From Actinophytocola oryzae (GTDB lineage Bacteria; Actinomycetota; Actinomycetes; Mycobacteriales; Pseudonocardiaceae): a DNA stretch of 64,000 nt. The stretch spans positions 248,001-312,000 of the forward strand of contig NZ_SOCP01000002.1 in assembly GCF_004364325.1 (NCBI RefSeq), written 5' to 3'. Under the pieces are notes generated by a model. It was not told the origin of the DNA. It did no database searches and worked only from the letters and a program-made list of their open reading frames with translations. The position numbers and the translations under genes were made by a program. Of this stretch, positions 12,101 to 19,627 are shown piece after piece (position 1 is the first letter of the stretch; every line of letters starts with the position of its first letter).

Positions 12101-12598
12101 CTGCTGCGGGCACTGGGTACCGGGCTCACGCAGGTCGCGGTGACCACGCAGGACTTCGCGAAGCTGGCCGTCGCGGGCAGCGGCGTGACGGTCCAGGAGA
12201 TCGCGGCCCTCGGTGTGGCCGACGAGGAGTCGACCGGCGGCCGGCACCCCCGGCCGGAGCTGAGCGTCGCCTTCGTGGCGCCGGACGGCGAGACCGAGGT
12301 CGCGATCGCCGAGGTGTGGGCCGACATGCTCGGTCTGGAGCGGGTCGGCACGGCGGACAACTTCTTCGAGCTGGGCGGCAACTCGCTGGTGGGCGTGGAG
12401 ATCATGATCCGCATCCGGCGGCGGCTCGGGATCGAGGAGCTGGCACCGCACGTGCTGTACGAGGCACCCACGGTCGGTGCGCTCGCCAGGCTGTTGAGCA
12501 CCGAGGCGGGCGAACAGCCCGTCGTGGACATCGTGGCCGCGCAGGATCGGAGCAACGCGCGTAAGGCGAATCTCGCCCGCCGCAAGCGCGCTTCCTGA
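3149..12598 (+). CDS. PKS-B: bimodular type I PKS (KS-AT-KR-ACP)x2
   Basis: 3149 aa. An in-frame GTG lies upstream inside PKS-A, but ATG 3149 has a GAAGGTGAGG ribosome-binding site and is preferred. Module 1: KS about 24-450 (Cys197 in YCSTSL, His333 in HGTGT), AT about 555-875 (Ser666 in GYSVGE, His769 in HAFH), KR from about 1177 (Tyr1346), ACP (Ser1495). Module 2: KS from about 1570 (Cys1743 in FCSTAL), AT from about 2100 (Ser2217 in GYSLGE, His2320 in HAFH), KR from about 2748 (Tyr2916), ACP (Ser3079). Both ATs look complete. HAFH normally goes with malonyl-type selection, but GYS replaces GHS and the N-terminal motif is GVGEHYxGM instead of GQGxQxxGM. Neither KR has the LDD of B-type KRs. 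There is no N-terminal docking helix (KS starts near residue 24); the C-terminus is basic. Codon 64 (3338-3340) is TTA. Expected product: two beta-hydroxy extensions. Confidence 0.96.
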   Translation: MTSEPTPYDSGEDAGAEDLAGDISGDIAIVGVAGQFPGSRDVRELWRNLRAGKNLMTQFSDEELRASGVSDELLDDPTYVRVGSILDDVDKFDAGFFGYAAREAQVMDPQQRLFLQNAWHALEDAGVDPDRAKGAIGVFAGAQLSTYMVNNIAPHPGLIENTGMVFVGLGNDKDSLPTRVSHAFDLTGPSYGVQSYCSTSLVAVSAACSSLVMGESDYALAGGVAVTVPQRVGYLYVEAGMSSPDGMCRAFDAEGKGTPLGNGVGVVVLRRLEDALADGDRVYAVIRGWAVNNDGSMKVGFTAPGVRGQAGVVAEALAAAGLSPADIDYVEAHGTGTPLGDAAEIAALQQVFDVEEVTRVRVGSAKTNMGHLDRAAGVTGLIKASLAMHNQVIPPTVNYATPNPQLVRSKGRIEVVTELTPWERNDERVRRAGVSAFGMGGTNAHVVLEEVTPVDREDREDARPHQVLVWSARTATAGTAATERLAATLSDLAAGEVTDGGAVELADVAYTLQVGRKVFHERRAAVVADAADGATALGTDAAQRVLTRSDASTKRPVGFLIAGVGEHYKGMIGGLYRSEPVFRAAIDECAAIFRAELGSDPLAELVADEKSNGADLARLLGRTAPGEDESTSATEVVQPAVFAVDYALGKLLMAWGIEPSILAGYSVGEFAAAALAEALTLDEAARLVSVRAKLIAGLPAGAMAAVPLSVAELGKLVGAPADLGLDVAAVNGTQMIVVAGPVAAVEDLTNRLAEHDVPCRRLRTAHAFHSRMLRPVADELTAWARENLSPKAPRIPYLSNVTGAVITERQLRDPGYWAEHMCRTVKFADMLATLLAEGEPALVEIGPGQSLGAITRNHPDCPPNRWPLLVPTLPAEADPRADTEVLAEGLAKLWLSGVDIDWHAYHEDRLPRKVSIPNYPFEKQSYWIDPPAAAPRQSVQAPAVLAAAPVVEASADDNARFWGPVWAPTPLGVPDGTAPTGPVWILTDGHGVGEALAARFATDGRQTVVVRRGEALAEGPQWTIRPGEAEDYERLFTSVGAPSEVVHLFGLDDGDPRLLGFDSVCRLTALLGSEVADPVRITVVTSSARPVLDTDVPDPHRATVYGACIVASQEFAGLLVRSVDVTLGDTPSSIAAGLHAESRVADAANAVALRDGTRYVLDMRPTPATDNVPVPVKAGGVYLITGGLGPVGRLMAGHVGAGGENTIVLAGRSGLPPEQEWDALIAEGDTRAERLLAVRQLREGGVRVEVAAADMTDETAVRRLVDDLFTRHGRLDGVIHLAANTDPSTFGPITELRPDQVDAHFGGGKIDGTVALETVLADYDVEFVVLFSSMSAVLGGLGFAPYVAANTFLDTIPYRHRDDATRWVAINWDTWAATAAMIDDGGIGDLGATMVEYSMSEQEALDAFDHVLAHPLPRTTVSAGDLPQRTRQWLVKDITEATSSSGVRLPRPDLPQDFVPATNDLQRLLAGVWEEMLGIDRVGVRDNFFDLGGTSLMGLQLVKKMQKASGATVSAVNLFEAPTVHAMALLIESKGGSATPKPAEKPVEKKVETPARAAVTTAPRGDEYGDKIAIIGLSGRFPGANDVGQFWRNLSNGVESVTTFSPEELLDAGVSPDLVNAPNYVPKRPVLDNIREFDGAFFGYSPREAEITDPQHRLFLEVCWEALEDGGYGTSDGRGRVGVFGGSNISTYMIRTLMASKTTDVGEVDAYQFIIGNDKDSLTTSISYKLGLTGPSFTVQTFCSTALVATHLACQSLRHNECELALAGGVSIHVPDRVGHLYVPGGMESPDGKVHTFDADAQGTMFGDGAGVVLLKRLSDAVRDGDTVYAVIRGSAVNNDGSLKVGYTAPSVVGQSDVVADAMANAGVTAEDIGYVEAHGTATPLGDPIEVAALTRAFGDTEQKQYVPIGSVKTNIGHLAAAAGISGLIKTTMALRHKQIPPSLNFNRPSPEIDFENSPFYVNTELSPWESRGGKPRIAGLNSLGMGGTNVHMIIEEAPAPAEPAVTQESPDRRYELIRVSGRNAASADQSVRQLADHLARRPDVPLRDVANTLHLGRETFEHRRAWVTDSMAEIVATAGGADRALPPGVLTRAEPNRARPVNFMFAGVGEHYPGMIVELYRREPLVRSIVDECAAVMREALDVDLLPLLTAPRSAGGGQDSALLAMLGRSAEETDPNREALRRTEIAQPAVFVVEYAVARLLMSWGIQPSVMLGYSLGEYVAACLAGVLPLADALRLVAFRADLISRQPAGSMLAVPRSPEWLTDRFGDLGEMGIDIASVNGPEITVLGGEPQVITDFAARLQRDDVPSTKLLTTHAFHTRMLAPLAAELTAWVKENLRPRAPRLSYISNVTGKLADEALVTDPEYWARHMCSTVRFADGLAQLLADQDPALLEIGPGQSLSAMTRVHPDCARERWPLVTATLPASADPRPDDRTITDALAVLWLAGVEIDWAAYQNARPVRRVPLPTYPFQRQEYWLAGESTQAAPATVATSATPDAASALTGLPLLPEEQWVHTPVWHQTAPRAGALPSARWLVFTHEPAEELRTRLTARFEAAGGSVVLVRPGEAFASTADGYVVRPGESADLRALLRELRDGAGLPERVLHLWTVAPPAELDLDVVDTGVAVGPHSIIALAQAASDVGVEGYTIDIVTSGFSPVTGAERIRPEVATILGPVRLVPVEYSGVSCRLIDLDPAELANPARVVPSVVAEIGDPEVMSLVALRAGRRWLLDYESVPVADDGTSLLRDKGVYLITGGLGGIGLAMAEQLAVACEARLVLFGRTGLPPRDTWDAVLASDKTGAEVRRRLEGVKRVEELGAEVLVVTGDVADRADVEAAVKAATGRFGGLDGVLHAAGVPGVGLMQFKTKAEIEKTLAPKVAGTLALDAALADHELDFLVLFSSITSATGGGPGQVDYCAANSFVDAFAHATSQRSDGRRTVAINWGEWEWNGWEAGLSGYSPEVAQFFRDYRAEFGIPFAAGWRSLLRALGTGLTQVAVTTQDFAKLAVAGSGVTVQEIAALGVADEESTGGRHPRPELSVAFVAPDGETEVAIAEVWADMLGLERVGTADNFFELGGNSLVGVEIMIRIRRRLGIEELAPHVLYEAPTVGALARLLSTEAGEQPVVDIVAAQDRSNARKANLARRKRAS

Positions 12599-12615
12599 CG
12601 GCCACCTGGTCGAAA

Positions 12616-12655
12616 GGCGCGTCCGGGGAATTCGAAACCCCCGGACGCGCCTTTT
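12616..12655 (+). terminator. Rho-independent terminator after PKS-B
   Basis: A perfect 13-bp stem (GGCGCGTCCGGGG pairing with CCCCGGACGCGCC) with a short A/T-rich loop is followed by TTTT. It lies 18 bp after the PKS-B stop and should end the PKS-A/PKS-B transcript. Confidence 0.85.
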
Positions 12656-12676
12656 CGTGTCCGACCGGAGACCCCC

Positions 12677-12732
12677 GTGCACTGAAGGACGCCTTCCTTA
12701 CGCTGGGCGTTATGAAGGACGCCTTCAGTGCA
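12677..12732. repeat. Two-copy palindromic repeat, 30-bp period
   Basis: Two copies of GAAGGACGCCTTC (12684-12696 and 12714-12726) lie exactly 30 bp apart, bounded by GTGCACT on the left and AGTGCA on the right. Each core is itself an imperfect palindrome (GAAGG/CCTTC). It is the reverse-complement orientation of the six-copy array at 32312-32487. Both arrays sit just downstream of a PKS stop codon. Confidence 0.85.
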
Positions 12733-12736
12733 TTCC

Positions 12737-12774
12737 AAAAAAAGCGGCCCACACCATTGGATGGCGTGGGCCGC
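12737..12774 (-). terminator. Rho-independent terminator of the secreted-protein gene
   Basis: Read on the - strand, a long stem (GCGGCCCAC...GTGGGCCGC, 9 bp extended inward with mismatches) is followed by seven T. It lies 20 bp past the stop of the leftward gene ending at 12794. Confidence 0.88.
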
Positions 12775-12793
12775 TCGGGGTTGGTTCCGGTTG

Positions 12794-13408
12794 TCAGCCG
12801 GTGACGATGAGCTGGTTCTCCTTGACCAGCGAGATGCCGCCGCTGACCGCCTTGCGGGTGCCGTCGCCGGAGTCGAACTCGTCACCGGGGGAGTAGGCGC
12901 CCGACGTGGTCTTGCCGACGCCGATGCCGCTGACGCCGCTGGCGCCGTAGTAGGAGCGCTGCACCGAGGCGACCGTCGTGGCGCCGGTGTTCCAGTGGAT
13001 CGTCTCGGTGGTGACCGTGCTGACCGCCAGTCCTCCGATCGTCGTCGCGGTCCCCGTGATGCTGATCGTCGCCGAGTGGATGTTGGGGTTGACCTGGGCC
13101 ACGCAGTCGGTGGCCGTGCCGGAGCCCGTGACCGCCTTGGTGGCCGTGTTGACGGTGACGCTGATCGTGCCCTCGCTGCACTCGATGAAGTCACTGGCCA
13201 CGGCGGACGGCACGAAGTCCGGCACGCTGCCCTGTGCGTCGGCGGCCGATGCGATATCCCCCGCGGTGACCGCGGGCGCGGCCCCCCTGGTGACGCCTGC
13301 CGACACGGCTCCGGCGGTCACCGGGAGAATCGCCGCGGCCGTGACCGCAGTGACCGCGATGACCGCGGCGTTGTACAGTCCTCGACGCTTGGAACGGTCC
13401 TTCAGCAT
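12794..13408 (-). CDS. Small secreted protein of unknown function
   Basis: 204 aa. ATG start with a good GGAGGT site 4 bp upstream on the - strand. The N-terminus is basic (MLKDRSKRRG) followed by an Ala/Val-rich hydrophobic stretch ending near an AGA/AVS site, a likely Sec signal peptide. The mature part is rich in Thr, Ser, Gly and Val with alternating patterns (ISVTVNTATKAVTG), suggesting a beta-rich extracellular fold; two Cys (in ECSEG and DCVAQ) could form a disulfide. I do not recognise a family. It stands alone, antisense to and between two PKS operons, with its own promoter region and terminator, so it need not belong to polyketide synthesis. Confidence 0.85.
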   Translation of the reverse strand: MLKDRSKRRGLYNAAVIAVTAVTAAAILPVTAGAVSAGVTRGAAPAVTAGDIASAADAQGSVPDFVPSAVASDFIECSEGTISVTVNTATKAVTGSGTATDCVAQVNPNIHSATISITGTATTIGGLAVSTVTTETIHWNTGATTVASVQRSYYGASGVSGIGVGKTTSGAYSPGDEFDSGDGTRKAVSGGISLVKENQLIVTG

Positions 13409-13657
13409 TTAGACCTCCGCAGTACGTTTTGATGTGCCATAAAATTGTAGTAATTCGATCACCATCGATCGCCCATTGGCGCACCATTGTCCGGTAATCG
13501 CCTGCCGCCTCGTGCATTGTGCCGCAGTTACCGGCAGGTGGGCGGTGTGTGGACTTCGTCCGAATACTGTTGGCTGCGGCAGTCGATTGGGGGCAGCCCG
13601 CAGAGAAGTACGGCTTCTTGCACTGGTGACCAAAACCTGCGGCGGTGAGAATTCGAG
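13409..13657. promoter_or_regulatory. Divergent promoter region between secreted-protein gene and PKS-C operon
   Basis: A 249-bp divergent intergenic region with a clearly AT-richer block (13430-13470, including TACAATTTTATGG on the - strand, a possible -10). It holds two interleaved inverted repeats: CCGGTAA (13493) with TTACCGG (13528), and CCTGCCG (13501) with CGGCAGG (13532). It must carry the promoter of the PKS-C to ATP-grasp operon; exact boxes are not determinable by eye. Confidence 0.5.
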
Positions 13658-16600
13658 ATGTTGGAACGCGACGAGGACTCGATGGTGGCCATCGTCGGCA
13701 TGTCCGGGCGTTTCCCGGGTGCCGACGGTGTCGAAGAATTCTGGGAGAACCTCGCCGCCGGGGTTCCCGCGATCCGTGACCTCACCGAGGACGAGCTGCT
13801 CGCCTCGGGTGTGGAGCCCGCGCTGCTCGCCGACCCGAGGTACGTGCGCGCGGCGGCGCCGCTGCGCGACATCCAGCACTTCGACGCGGCGTTCTTCGGC
13901 TTCAGCCCGCGCGAGGCGGAGGTGACCGACCCACAGCACCGGCTGTTCCTGGAGTGCTGCTGGGAGGGTATGGAGAGCGCCGGCTACCAGCCGAACCGGA
14001 TGCCGGGGCGCGTCGGCGTGTTCGCCGGCTGCGGCGTGAGCAAGTACGGCTTCGGCAACGTGCGCCAGCGGCCCGACGTCATGGCCACCACCAACGAGGT
14101 GCAGTGGGCCGTCGGCAACAACAGCGACTCGCTGTCGAACATGGTCTCCTACAAGCTCGGGCTCACCGGCCCGGCGCTGGCCGTCCAGAGCTTCTGCTCG
14201 ACGTCGCTCGTCGCGGTGCACCTGGCGATCCAGAGCCTGCTGACCTACGACTCCGACGTCGCGGTCGCCGGTGGCGCGTCCCTCGAGGTGCCCCAGGCCG
14301 CCGGCTACCTGTACGAGGAGGGCAGCATCCTGTCCCCGGACGGGGTGGTGCGCACCTTCGACGCCGACGCGGACGGCAGTGTCGTCGGCAACGGCGTCGG
14401 TGTGGTCGTCCTCAAGCGCCTGTCCGACGCCCGCCGCGACGGCGACCACATCCACGCGATCGTGCTCGGCTCGGCGTCCAACAACGACGGCCGGACCAAG
14501 GTCGGCTTCACCGCGCCCGGCGCGGACGGCCAGGCCGAGGTGATCGCGTACGCCCAGTCGGTCGCCGAGGCGCCGCCGGAGACCATCGGCTACGTCGAGT
14601 GCCACGGCACCGGCACGAACCTCGGCGACTCCGTCGAGCTGGCCGCGATGGACCGGGTCTTCCGCGACGCGCCGGGTGACGCCGTCACCGTGCTCTCCTC
14701 GATCAAGCCGTCTGTCGGCCACCTGGACCGCGCCTCGGGCGTGGCGGGGCTGATCCGCGCGACCATGGCCGTGCGGCACGCCGTGCTGCCCGGCACCCGC
14801 AACTTCCGCTCCCCGAACCCCGCGCTCGCGGCCAGTGGCGCCCGGTTCACCGTGCTGACCGAGTCGACGCCGTGGCCCGCGGGGGAGCATCCCCGCAGGG
14901 CGGGTGTCAGCTCGTTCGGCCTCGGCGGCACCAACGCGCACGTCATCCTCGAGGAGGCCGGTCCGGCGCCGGAGCGGCCGACCGAGGACGGCCCGCAGGC
15001 GCTCGTCCTGTCCGCCAGAAGCGAGGAGGCGCTCGACGCGGCCGTCGACGAGCTGCGTGCGCACCTCGCGAGCCACCCGGACCTCGACCTCGCCGACGTG
15101 GCGTTCACGCTGCAGGCCAGCCGGGCCGGGTTCGCCCACCGCGTCGCGGTGGTCGCGACCGACCTCGACGACGCGGTCCGCGCCCTCGGCGACGAGGCCC
15201 GCCAGCGCCGGGCGACGCCGGACACCACGGCCGCCACGGTCGTCCCCGAGGACCTGGCGTCCGCGGTGGACCAGTGGCTGGCAGGCGCCGACATCGACTG
15301 GCCCGCACTGCACGACGGCCACCGCAGGCGCGTCCCGCTGCCCACCTACCCCTTCCAGCGCGTGAAGTACTGGATCGACCCGCCGACGGCCCGCCCCGGC
15401 GTCCCGGCCGCGGCACCCGAGGCACCGCAGTTGTTCGGCGCCTCCGCGGACCGCGATCTCGGCAACTGGTTCTACCACCCGACGTGGCGCCGCGTTCCCC
15501 TGGCGCACAACGATGTCACGGACAGGCTGACGGCTCGCGGCCCCTGGTGGGTGCTCGCGAACGACCCGCTCGGCGAGGCCGTCGCCGCCCGCATCGGCGC
15601 ACTCGGCGCGGACGTCGTGCTGGTCCGGCCGGGCACCGGGTACACGAGTGACGACGCCCTGCCGGTCCGCACGGTCACGGTCGACCCCGACCTCCGTGCC
15701 GGCTACACGCGGGCGATCGAGGAGTTCGGCCGTCCCGGCACCGTGCTGCACGCGTGGAGCCTCGGTGCGGCGGCCTCGGCCGGGACGGATTCCTTCGCCG
15801 ACGCGCAGGACCTCGGTTTCCACGCCACCCGGGCACTCACCGGCGCACTCGCCGACGCACGGGAGGCCGGCGCGGTCGAGCTGGTCCTGTGCACACAGGG
15901 CGCCGTCGAGGCCGTCGGCGGTGACCTCACCCACCCGGAGCAGGGCACGATGAGCGGCCTCGGCCCGGTGATCGGGCAGGAGGTCCCGAACGTCACCTGC
16001 CGGCTCCTCGACATCGACGTGCCCGGCTGCCTCGCCGCACACGGCGACGTGGCCGCGCTGGCCGCCGAGGTCGTGGCCGAGGCGTGCACCGGCGTCCGCG
16101 ACCAGGTCGCGCTGCGCCGCACGGACCGCTGGGTGCAGACCTACGACCAGCTCCGCGTCGACGAGGTGCCCGCCGCACGCCGCCCGATCCCGCAGGGCGG
16201 CACGGTGCTGATCACCGGCGGCCTCGGCGACGTCGGCATCGTGCTCGGCGAGCACCTCGCGAGGACCCGAGGCGTCAACCTCGTGCTGACCGTCCGCACC
16301 CCGCTGCCCCCGGAGCACGAGTGGGCCACCTACCAGGCCGAGCACCCGCACGGCGACCGCGCGAACCGGCACATCCGCACGTTGCGACGCCTGCGTGAGC
16401 ACGGTGTGCCCGTGCTCGCCCTGGCCGCCGACGTCGCCGACCGCGAGCAGATGGCCGCCGTCGTCGCGAAGGCGCGGGAGCGGTTCGGGCGCATCGACGC
16501 GGTGATCCACGGCGCCGGTGTCTCGGGCCCGGAGTACTTCGACCTCACCGCGGAGATGACCCGCGCACAGGTCGACGCCCACTTCACGGCCAAGATCGCT

Positions 16601-17272
16601 GGTCTTCGGGTGCTCCAGGACGTGCTCGGTGACACCGACGCGCCGCTGCGGGTGACCGTGTCCTCGCTGGCCTCCATCCTCGGCGGTCTCGGCTTCGCGG
16701 CCTACGCCGGGGCGAACTCCGGCATGGACACCTACGCCAGGGCGCTCGACGGCCGGTGGCTGACCGTGAACTGGGAGGGCTGGGGTCTGCGTGGCGAGGA
16801 GGACCACCCGATGCCGGCCACCACCATCATGGAGTACTGGATGCGGGAGGACGAGGGCGTCGAGGTGTTCGAGCGCTCCCTCGCCCTCGCCGGCCGGGTC
16901 AGCCAGCTCGTGACGTCCAGCGGCCTGCTGCTGCCGCGGCTCGCGCGGTGGACCGACGTGCGTGCGCCGGAGGCGGGCGACACGGTCCAGCAGCGGCACC
17001 CCAGGCCGCCACTGTCCATCCCGTACGAGCCACCCGCGCCGGGCGACGAGGCCGCCATCGCCGAGATCTGGTGCGAGGTGCTCGGGATCGCGGACATAGG
17101 CGCCAACGACAACTTCTTCGAGCTTGGTGGCCACTCACTGACGGCGGTCCGCCTGATGGGCCGGATCCGGGTCACCTACGGCGGTGTGCCGATCACGGCA
17201 GTGATCGAGCACCCGACCATCCGCGAGCTCAGCAAGGTGCTGGCCGCCTCGGACGCGACCGACGGGAAGTGA
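13658..17272 (+). CDS. PKS-C: monomodular type I PKS lacking an AT domain (KS-KR-ACP)
   Basis: 1204 aa. KS about 8-430 (Cys180 in [19 protein letters not shown]), KR about 845-1110 (TGGLGDVG; Tyr1016 in AAYAGAN) and ACP (Ser1160 in GGHSL). The KS-to-AT linker ([20 protein letters not shown]) is followed after only about 70 residues by the post-AT linker ([13 protein letters not shown]). The roughly 300-residue AT is absent: no GHSxG and no HAFH/YASH. The cut is clean and the frame intact, so this looks like a working AT-less module, not a pseudogene. KS begins almost at the N-terminus, leaving no room for a docking helix. Seven bases separate its stop from the hydroxymalonyl-ACP genes. Charging in trans is inferred; the free ACP set next door is an obvious source of extender. 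Start ATG 13658 has only a weak ribosome-binding site. Confidence 0.95.
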   Translation: MLERDEDSMVAIVGMSGRFPGADGVEEFWENLAAGVPAIRDLTEDELLASGVEPALLADPRYVRAAAPLRDIQHFDAAFFGFSPREAEVTDPQHRLFLECCWEGMESAGYQPNRMPGRVGVFAGCGVSKYGFGNVRQRPDVMATTNEVQWAVGNNSDSLSNMVSYKLGLTGPALAVQSFCSTSLVAVHLAIQSLLTYDSDVAVAGGASLEVPQAAGYLYEEGSILSPDGVVRTFDADADGSVVGNGVGVVVLKRLSDARRDGDHIHAIVLGSASNNDGRTKVGFTAPGADGQAEVIAYAQSVAEAPPETIGYVECHGTGTNLGDSVELAAMDRVFRDAPGDAVTVLSSIKPSVGHLDRASGVAGLIRATMAVRHAVLPGTRNFRSPNPALAASGARFTVLTESTPWPAGEHPRRAGVSSFGLGGTNAHVILEEAGPAPERPTEDGPQALVLSARSEEALDAAVDELRAHLASHPDLDLADVAFTLQASRAGFAHRVAVVATDLDDAVRALGDEARQRRATPDTTAATVVPEDLASAVDQWLAGADIDWPALHDGHRRRVPLPTYPFQRVKYWIDPPTARPGVPAAAPEAPQLFGASADRDLGNWFYHPTWRRVPLAHNDVTDRLTARGPWWVLANDPLGEAVAARIGALGADVVLVRPGTGYTSDDALPVRTVTVDPDLRAGYTRAIEEFGRPGTVLHAWSLGAAASAGTDSFADAQDLGFHATRALTGALADAREAGAVELVLCTQGAVEAVGGDLTHPEQGTMSGLGPVIGQEVPNVTCRLLDIDVPGCLAAHGDVAALAAEVVAEACTGVRDQVALRRTDRWVQTYDQLRVDEVPAARRPIPQGGTVLITGGLGDVGIVLGEHLARTRGVNLVLTVRTPLPPEHEWATYQAEHPHGDRANRHIRTLRRLREHGVPVLALAADVADREQMAAVVAKARERFGRIDAVIHGAGVSGPEYFDLTAEMTRAQVDAHFTAKIAGLRVLQDVLGDTDAPLRVTVSSLASILGGLGFAAYAGANSGMDTYARALDGRWLTVNWEGWGLRGEEDHPMPATTIMEYWMREDEGVEVFERSLALAGRVSQLVTSSGLLLPRLARWTDVRAPEAGDTVQQRHPRPPLSIPYEPPAPGDEAAIAEIWCEVLGIADIGANDNFFELGGHSLTAVRLMGRIRVTYGGVPITAVIEHPTIRELSKVLAASDATDGK

Positions 17273-17279
17273 CAGGGAT

Positions 17280-18188
17280 ATGACGGTGGTAGGAGTGGTC
17301 GGCGCCGGCCTCATGGGCGCGGGCGTCGCACAGAACTTGGGCATGGCAGGGCACTCCGTCGTGCTCGTCGACATCAGCGAGGACGCGCTCAGCGCCTCGC
17401 TGGACCGGATCCGGCTGAACTGCCGGATGAGCCGGATGCTCGGCGGGCCCGCCGTCGACGGCGACGAGGTGCTGGCCAGGATCACGACCAGCACCGACCT
17501 CGCGGCCCTGGCCGACGCCGAGGTGGTGATCGAGAACATCACCGAGGACGAGGCGCTCAAGCGCGCGCTCTACCCGCGCCTCGACGAGGTGTGCCGGCCG
17601 GAGTGCGTGCTGGTGGCCAACACCTCGGCCATCCCGATCACCAGGATCGGCTCGTGGACGGGACGCCCCGACAAGGTCGCGGGCGTGCACTTCATGAACC
17701 CCGTGCCGATGAAGCCTGCCGTCGAGTTCATCCCCGGCCGGCACACCTCGCCCGAGTCGCTCCAGATCGTGCGTGACCTGCTCACGTCGATGGGCAAGAA
17801 GGCGATCGACGTCAAGGACGCGTGCGGGTTCATCTCCAACCGGCTCTCGCACGTGTTCATGAACGAGGCCGCGTACCTGGTGTACGAGGGGGTTGCCGAC
17901 GCCGAGACGATCGACGAGGTGTTCCGCAGCTGCTTCGGCCACCCCATGGGTCCGCTCGAGACGGCGGACCTGATCGGTGTGGACACCATCCTGCAGAGCA
18001 TCGAGGTGCTCTACGAGCACTTCGCGGACAGCAAGTACCGTCCCTGCCCCCTGTTGAAGCACATGGTCGACGCGGGGCACCTGGGACGCAAGTCGGGCGA
18101 GGGTTTCTATCGCCACAGCAACGATTTATCGCAACCAGCCGGAGGTCGCGGTCACCTGACCGCGGTCCGCACCGGCTCCGCCAACTGA
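17280..18188 (+). CDS. 3-hydroxyacyl-ACP dehydrogenase for (hydroxy/methoxy)malonyl-ACP (FkbK/Asm13-like)
   Basis: 302 aa, ATG 7 bp after the PKS-C stop, with a CAGGG site. An N-terminal Rossmann motif (GVVGAGLMGAGVAQ) and the 3-hydroxyacyl-CoA dehydrogenase C-terminal domain (ACGFISNRL, HPMGPLETADLIGVD, GRKSGEGFY) are clear. In the FK520, ansamitocin and zwittermicin pathways this family oxidises the C3 hydroxyl of glyceryl-ACP. It is the first of four consecutive genes of that pathway. Codon 283 (18126-18128) is a rare TTA. Assignment to the ACP-linked pathway instead of fatty-acid oxidation rests on the adjacent ACP and FkbH-like genes. Confidence 0.93.
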   Translation: MTVVGVVGAGLMGAGVAQNLGMAGHSVVLVDISEDALSASLDRIRLNCRMSRMLGGPAVDGDEVLARITTSTDLAALADAEVVIENITEDEALKRALYPRLDEVCRPECVLVANTSAIPITRIGSWTGRPDKVAGVHFMNPVPMKPAVEFIPGRHTSPESLQIVRDLLTSMGKKAIDVKDACGFISNRLSHVFMNEAAYLVYEGVADAETIDEVFRSCFGHPMGPLETADLIGVDTILQSIEVLYEHFADSKYRPCPLLKHMVDAGHLGRKSGEGFYRHSNDLSQPAGGRGHLTAVRTGSAN

Positions 18189-18207
18189 GGAAGGTCCGGC
18201 GAAACCC

Positions 18208-18471
18208 ATGTCCAACACCACACGTGCCGAGATCCGGGCGTTCATCACGGCCAAGTTCCCGGCCATCGACATCACCGACGACCAGGACATCTTCGCCCTG
18301 GGCTTCGTGAACTCACTGTTCGCCATGGAACTGGTGCTGTTCATCGAGAAGGCCTTCGGCACGCGCATCCCCAACGACGAGCTCAAGCTCGACCACTTCC
18401 GTTCCGTGGAAGCGATGGAGTCCCTCGTGGTGCGCCTGACGGCGCCCGCGAGCAAGGCCTCCGGCGCCTGA
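18208..18471 (+). CDS. Free-standing acyl carrier protein (FkbJ/Asm14-like) for hydroxymalonyl-ACP
   Basis: 87 aa. Four-helix ACP with the attachment Ser in GFVNSLFAMELV (DSL replaced by NSL, as in this subfamily). Preceded by GAGGAAGG. In the family this ACP carries the glyceryl unit made from 1,3-bisphosphoglycerate through its oxidation to hydroxymalonyl. It sits between the dehydrogenase and acyl-ACP dehydrogenase genes, in the same order as in methoxymalonyl-ACP operons. Confidence 0.93.
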   Translation: MSNTTRAEIRAFITAKFPAIDITDDQDIFALGFVNSLFAMELVLFIEKAFGTRIPNDELKLDHFRSVEAMESLVVRLTAPASKASGA

Positions 18472-18490
18472 GCCGGGAACAGGAGACACC

Positions 18491-19627
18491 ATGAGCACCG
18501 TCGCCGGCCTCGAGCCGGACGCCGTTCTCGCGAGCGTGCGCGCCTTCGTCGACACGGAGGTCGCGCCGCACGCGGAGGAGTGGGACCAGGCAGAGCGGCT
18601 CCCACGGTCCGTTCTGGACCGCATCGGCGAGCTGGGCCTGTGGGCGCCGTTCCTGCCCGTCGAGGTCGGCGGCGCCGGACTGGACATGGTCACGCTCGGC
18701 CGCATCCACGAAGAGGTCGCCAGGGGCTGCTCCGGTCTGCGGAGCATGCTGACGGTGCACGGCATGGTGTCCTGGGCCGTCGGCCGCTGGGGCACCGACG
18801 TCCAGCAGGAGCGGTGGCTGCCGCACCTGATCAAGGGTGAGAAGTTCGGCGTGTTCGCACTGTCCGAACCGGACTGCGGCAGCGACGCCTCCGCCGACGG
18901 CACCCTCGCCGAGCAGGACGGTACCGACTGGGTCATCAACGGCCACAAGACGTGGATCACCGGCGGGCAGGTCGCCGACCTCCTGCTGGTGTTCGCACGC
19001 ACCGGCCCGGGGATGAGCGCGTTCCTGGTCCCGAGCGACGCCGAGGGCGTCGAGATCACGCCGATCCCGAACATGATGGGCATCCGGTCCAGCATGGCCG
19101 CGGACATCGTGCTGCGGGACGTGCGCGTCGACGCCGACGCACTGCTCGGCCCCCAGGGCTGGGCGGCGGGCACGATCATGACGGGTGCGCTCGACCTCGG
19201 CCGCTACAGCGTGGCGTGCGGTTCCGTCGGGATCATCCAGGCCTGCCTGGACGCCTGCGTGTCCTACACGTCGAAACGCTCCGTCAAGGACGGTCGGCTG
19301 CGGGACCTGCAGCTGATCCGCCGCAAGATCAGCGACATGGTCACCAACGTCCGCGCCGCCAGGATGCTCTGCGAGCACGCCGGACGGCTCAAGGACAGCG
19401 GTGACCCGGCCATGATCATGGCCGCGTGGGTGGCGAAGTACCACGCGTCCACGGCCGCCGTCGCGGCGGCCAACGACGCGGTGCAGATCCACGGCGCCAA
19501 CGGGTGCAGCCCGTACTACCCCGTGGCCCGCATGTACCGCGACTCGAAGATCATGGAGATCATCGAGGGCAGCACCGAACTGCAGCAGACCACCATCGCA
19601 GAAGAAGCCTACCGGGAGGTGGCGTGA
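18491..19627 (+). CDS. Acyl-ACP dehydrogenase (FkbI/Asm15-like)
   Basis: 378 aa, ATG with an AGGAGA site. An acyl-CoA dehydrogenase fold is evident: FALSEPDCGSDA (substrate/FAD-binding signature), the conserved WITGGQ-type turn (TWITGGQVADLL), and the C-terminal IHGANG...YRDSKIMEIIEGS segment. In methoxymalonyl-type pathways the homologue completes oxidation of the C3 group on the carrier to give 2-hydroxymalonyl-ACP. The stop overlaps nothing, but the next gene starts on the very next base (19628), indicating translational coupling. Confidence 0.94.
   Translation: MSTVAGLEPDAVLASVRAFVDTEVAPHAEEWDQAERLPRSVLDRIGELGLWAPFLPVEVGGAGLDMVTLGRIHEEVARGCSGLRSMLTVHGMVSWAVGRWGTDVQQERWLPHLIKGEKFGVFALSEPDCGSDASADGTLAEQDGTDWVINGHKTWITGGQVADLLLVFARTGPGMSAFLVPSDAEGVEITPIPNMMGIRSSMAADIVLRDVRVDADALLGPQGWAAGTIMTGALDLGRYSVACGSVGIIQACLDACVSYTSKRSVKDGRLRDLQLIRRKISDMVTNVRAARMLCEHAGRLKDSGDPAMIMAAWVAKYHASTAAVAAANDAVQIHGANGCSPYYPVARMYRDSKIMEIIEGSTELQQTTIAEEAYREVA

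Noticed and set aside
13409..17134. 1241-codon open frame on the - strand opposite PKS-C
   Set aside because: It mirrors the + strand PKS codons with no recognisable domains; PKS-C motifs on the + strand are decisive.
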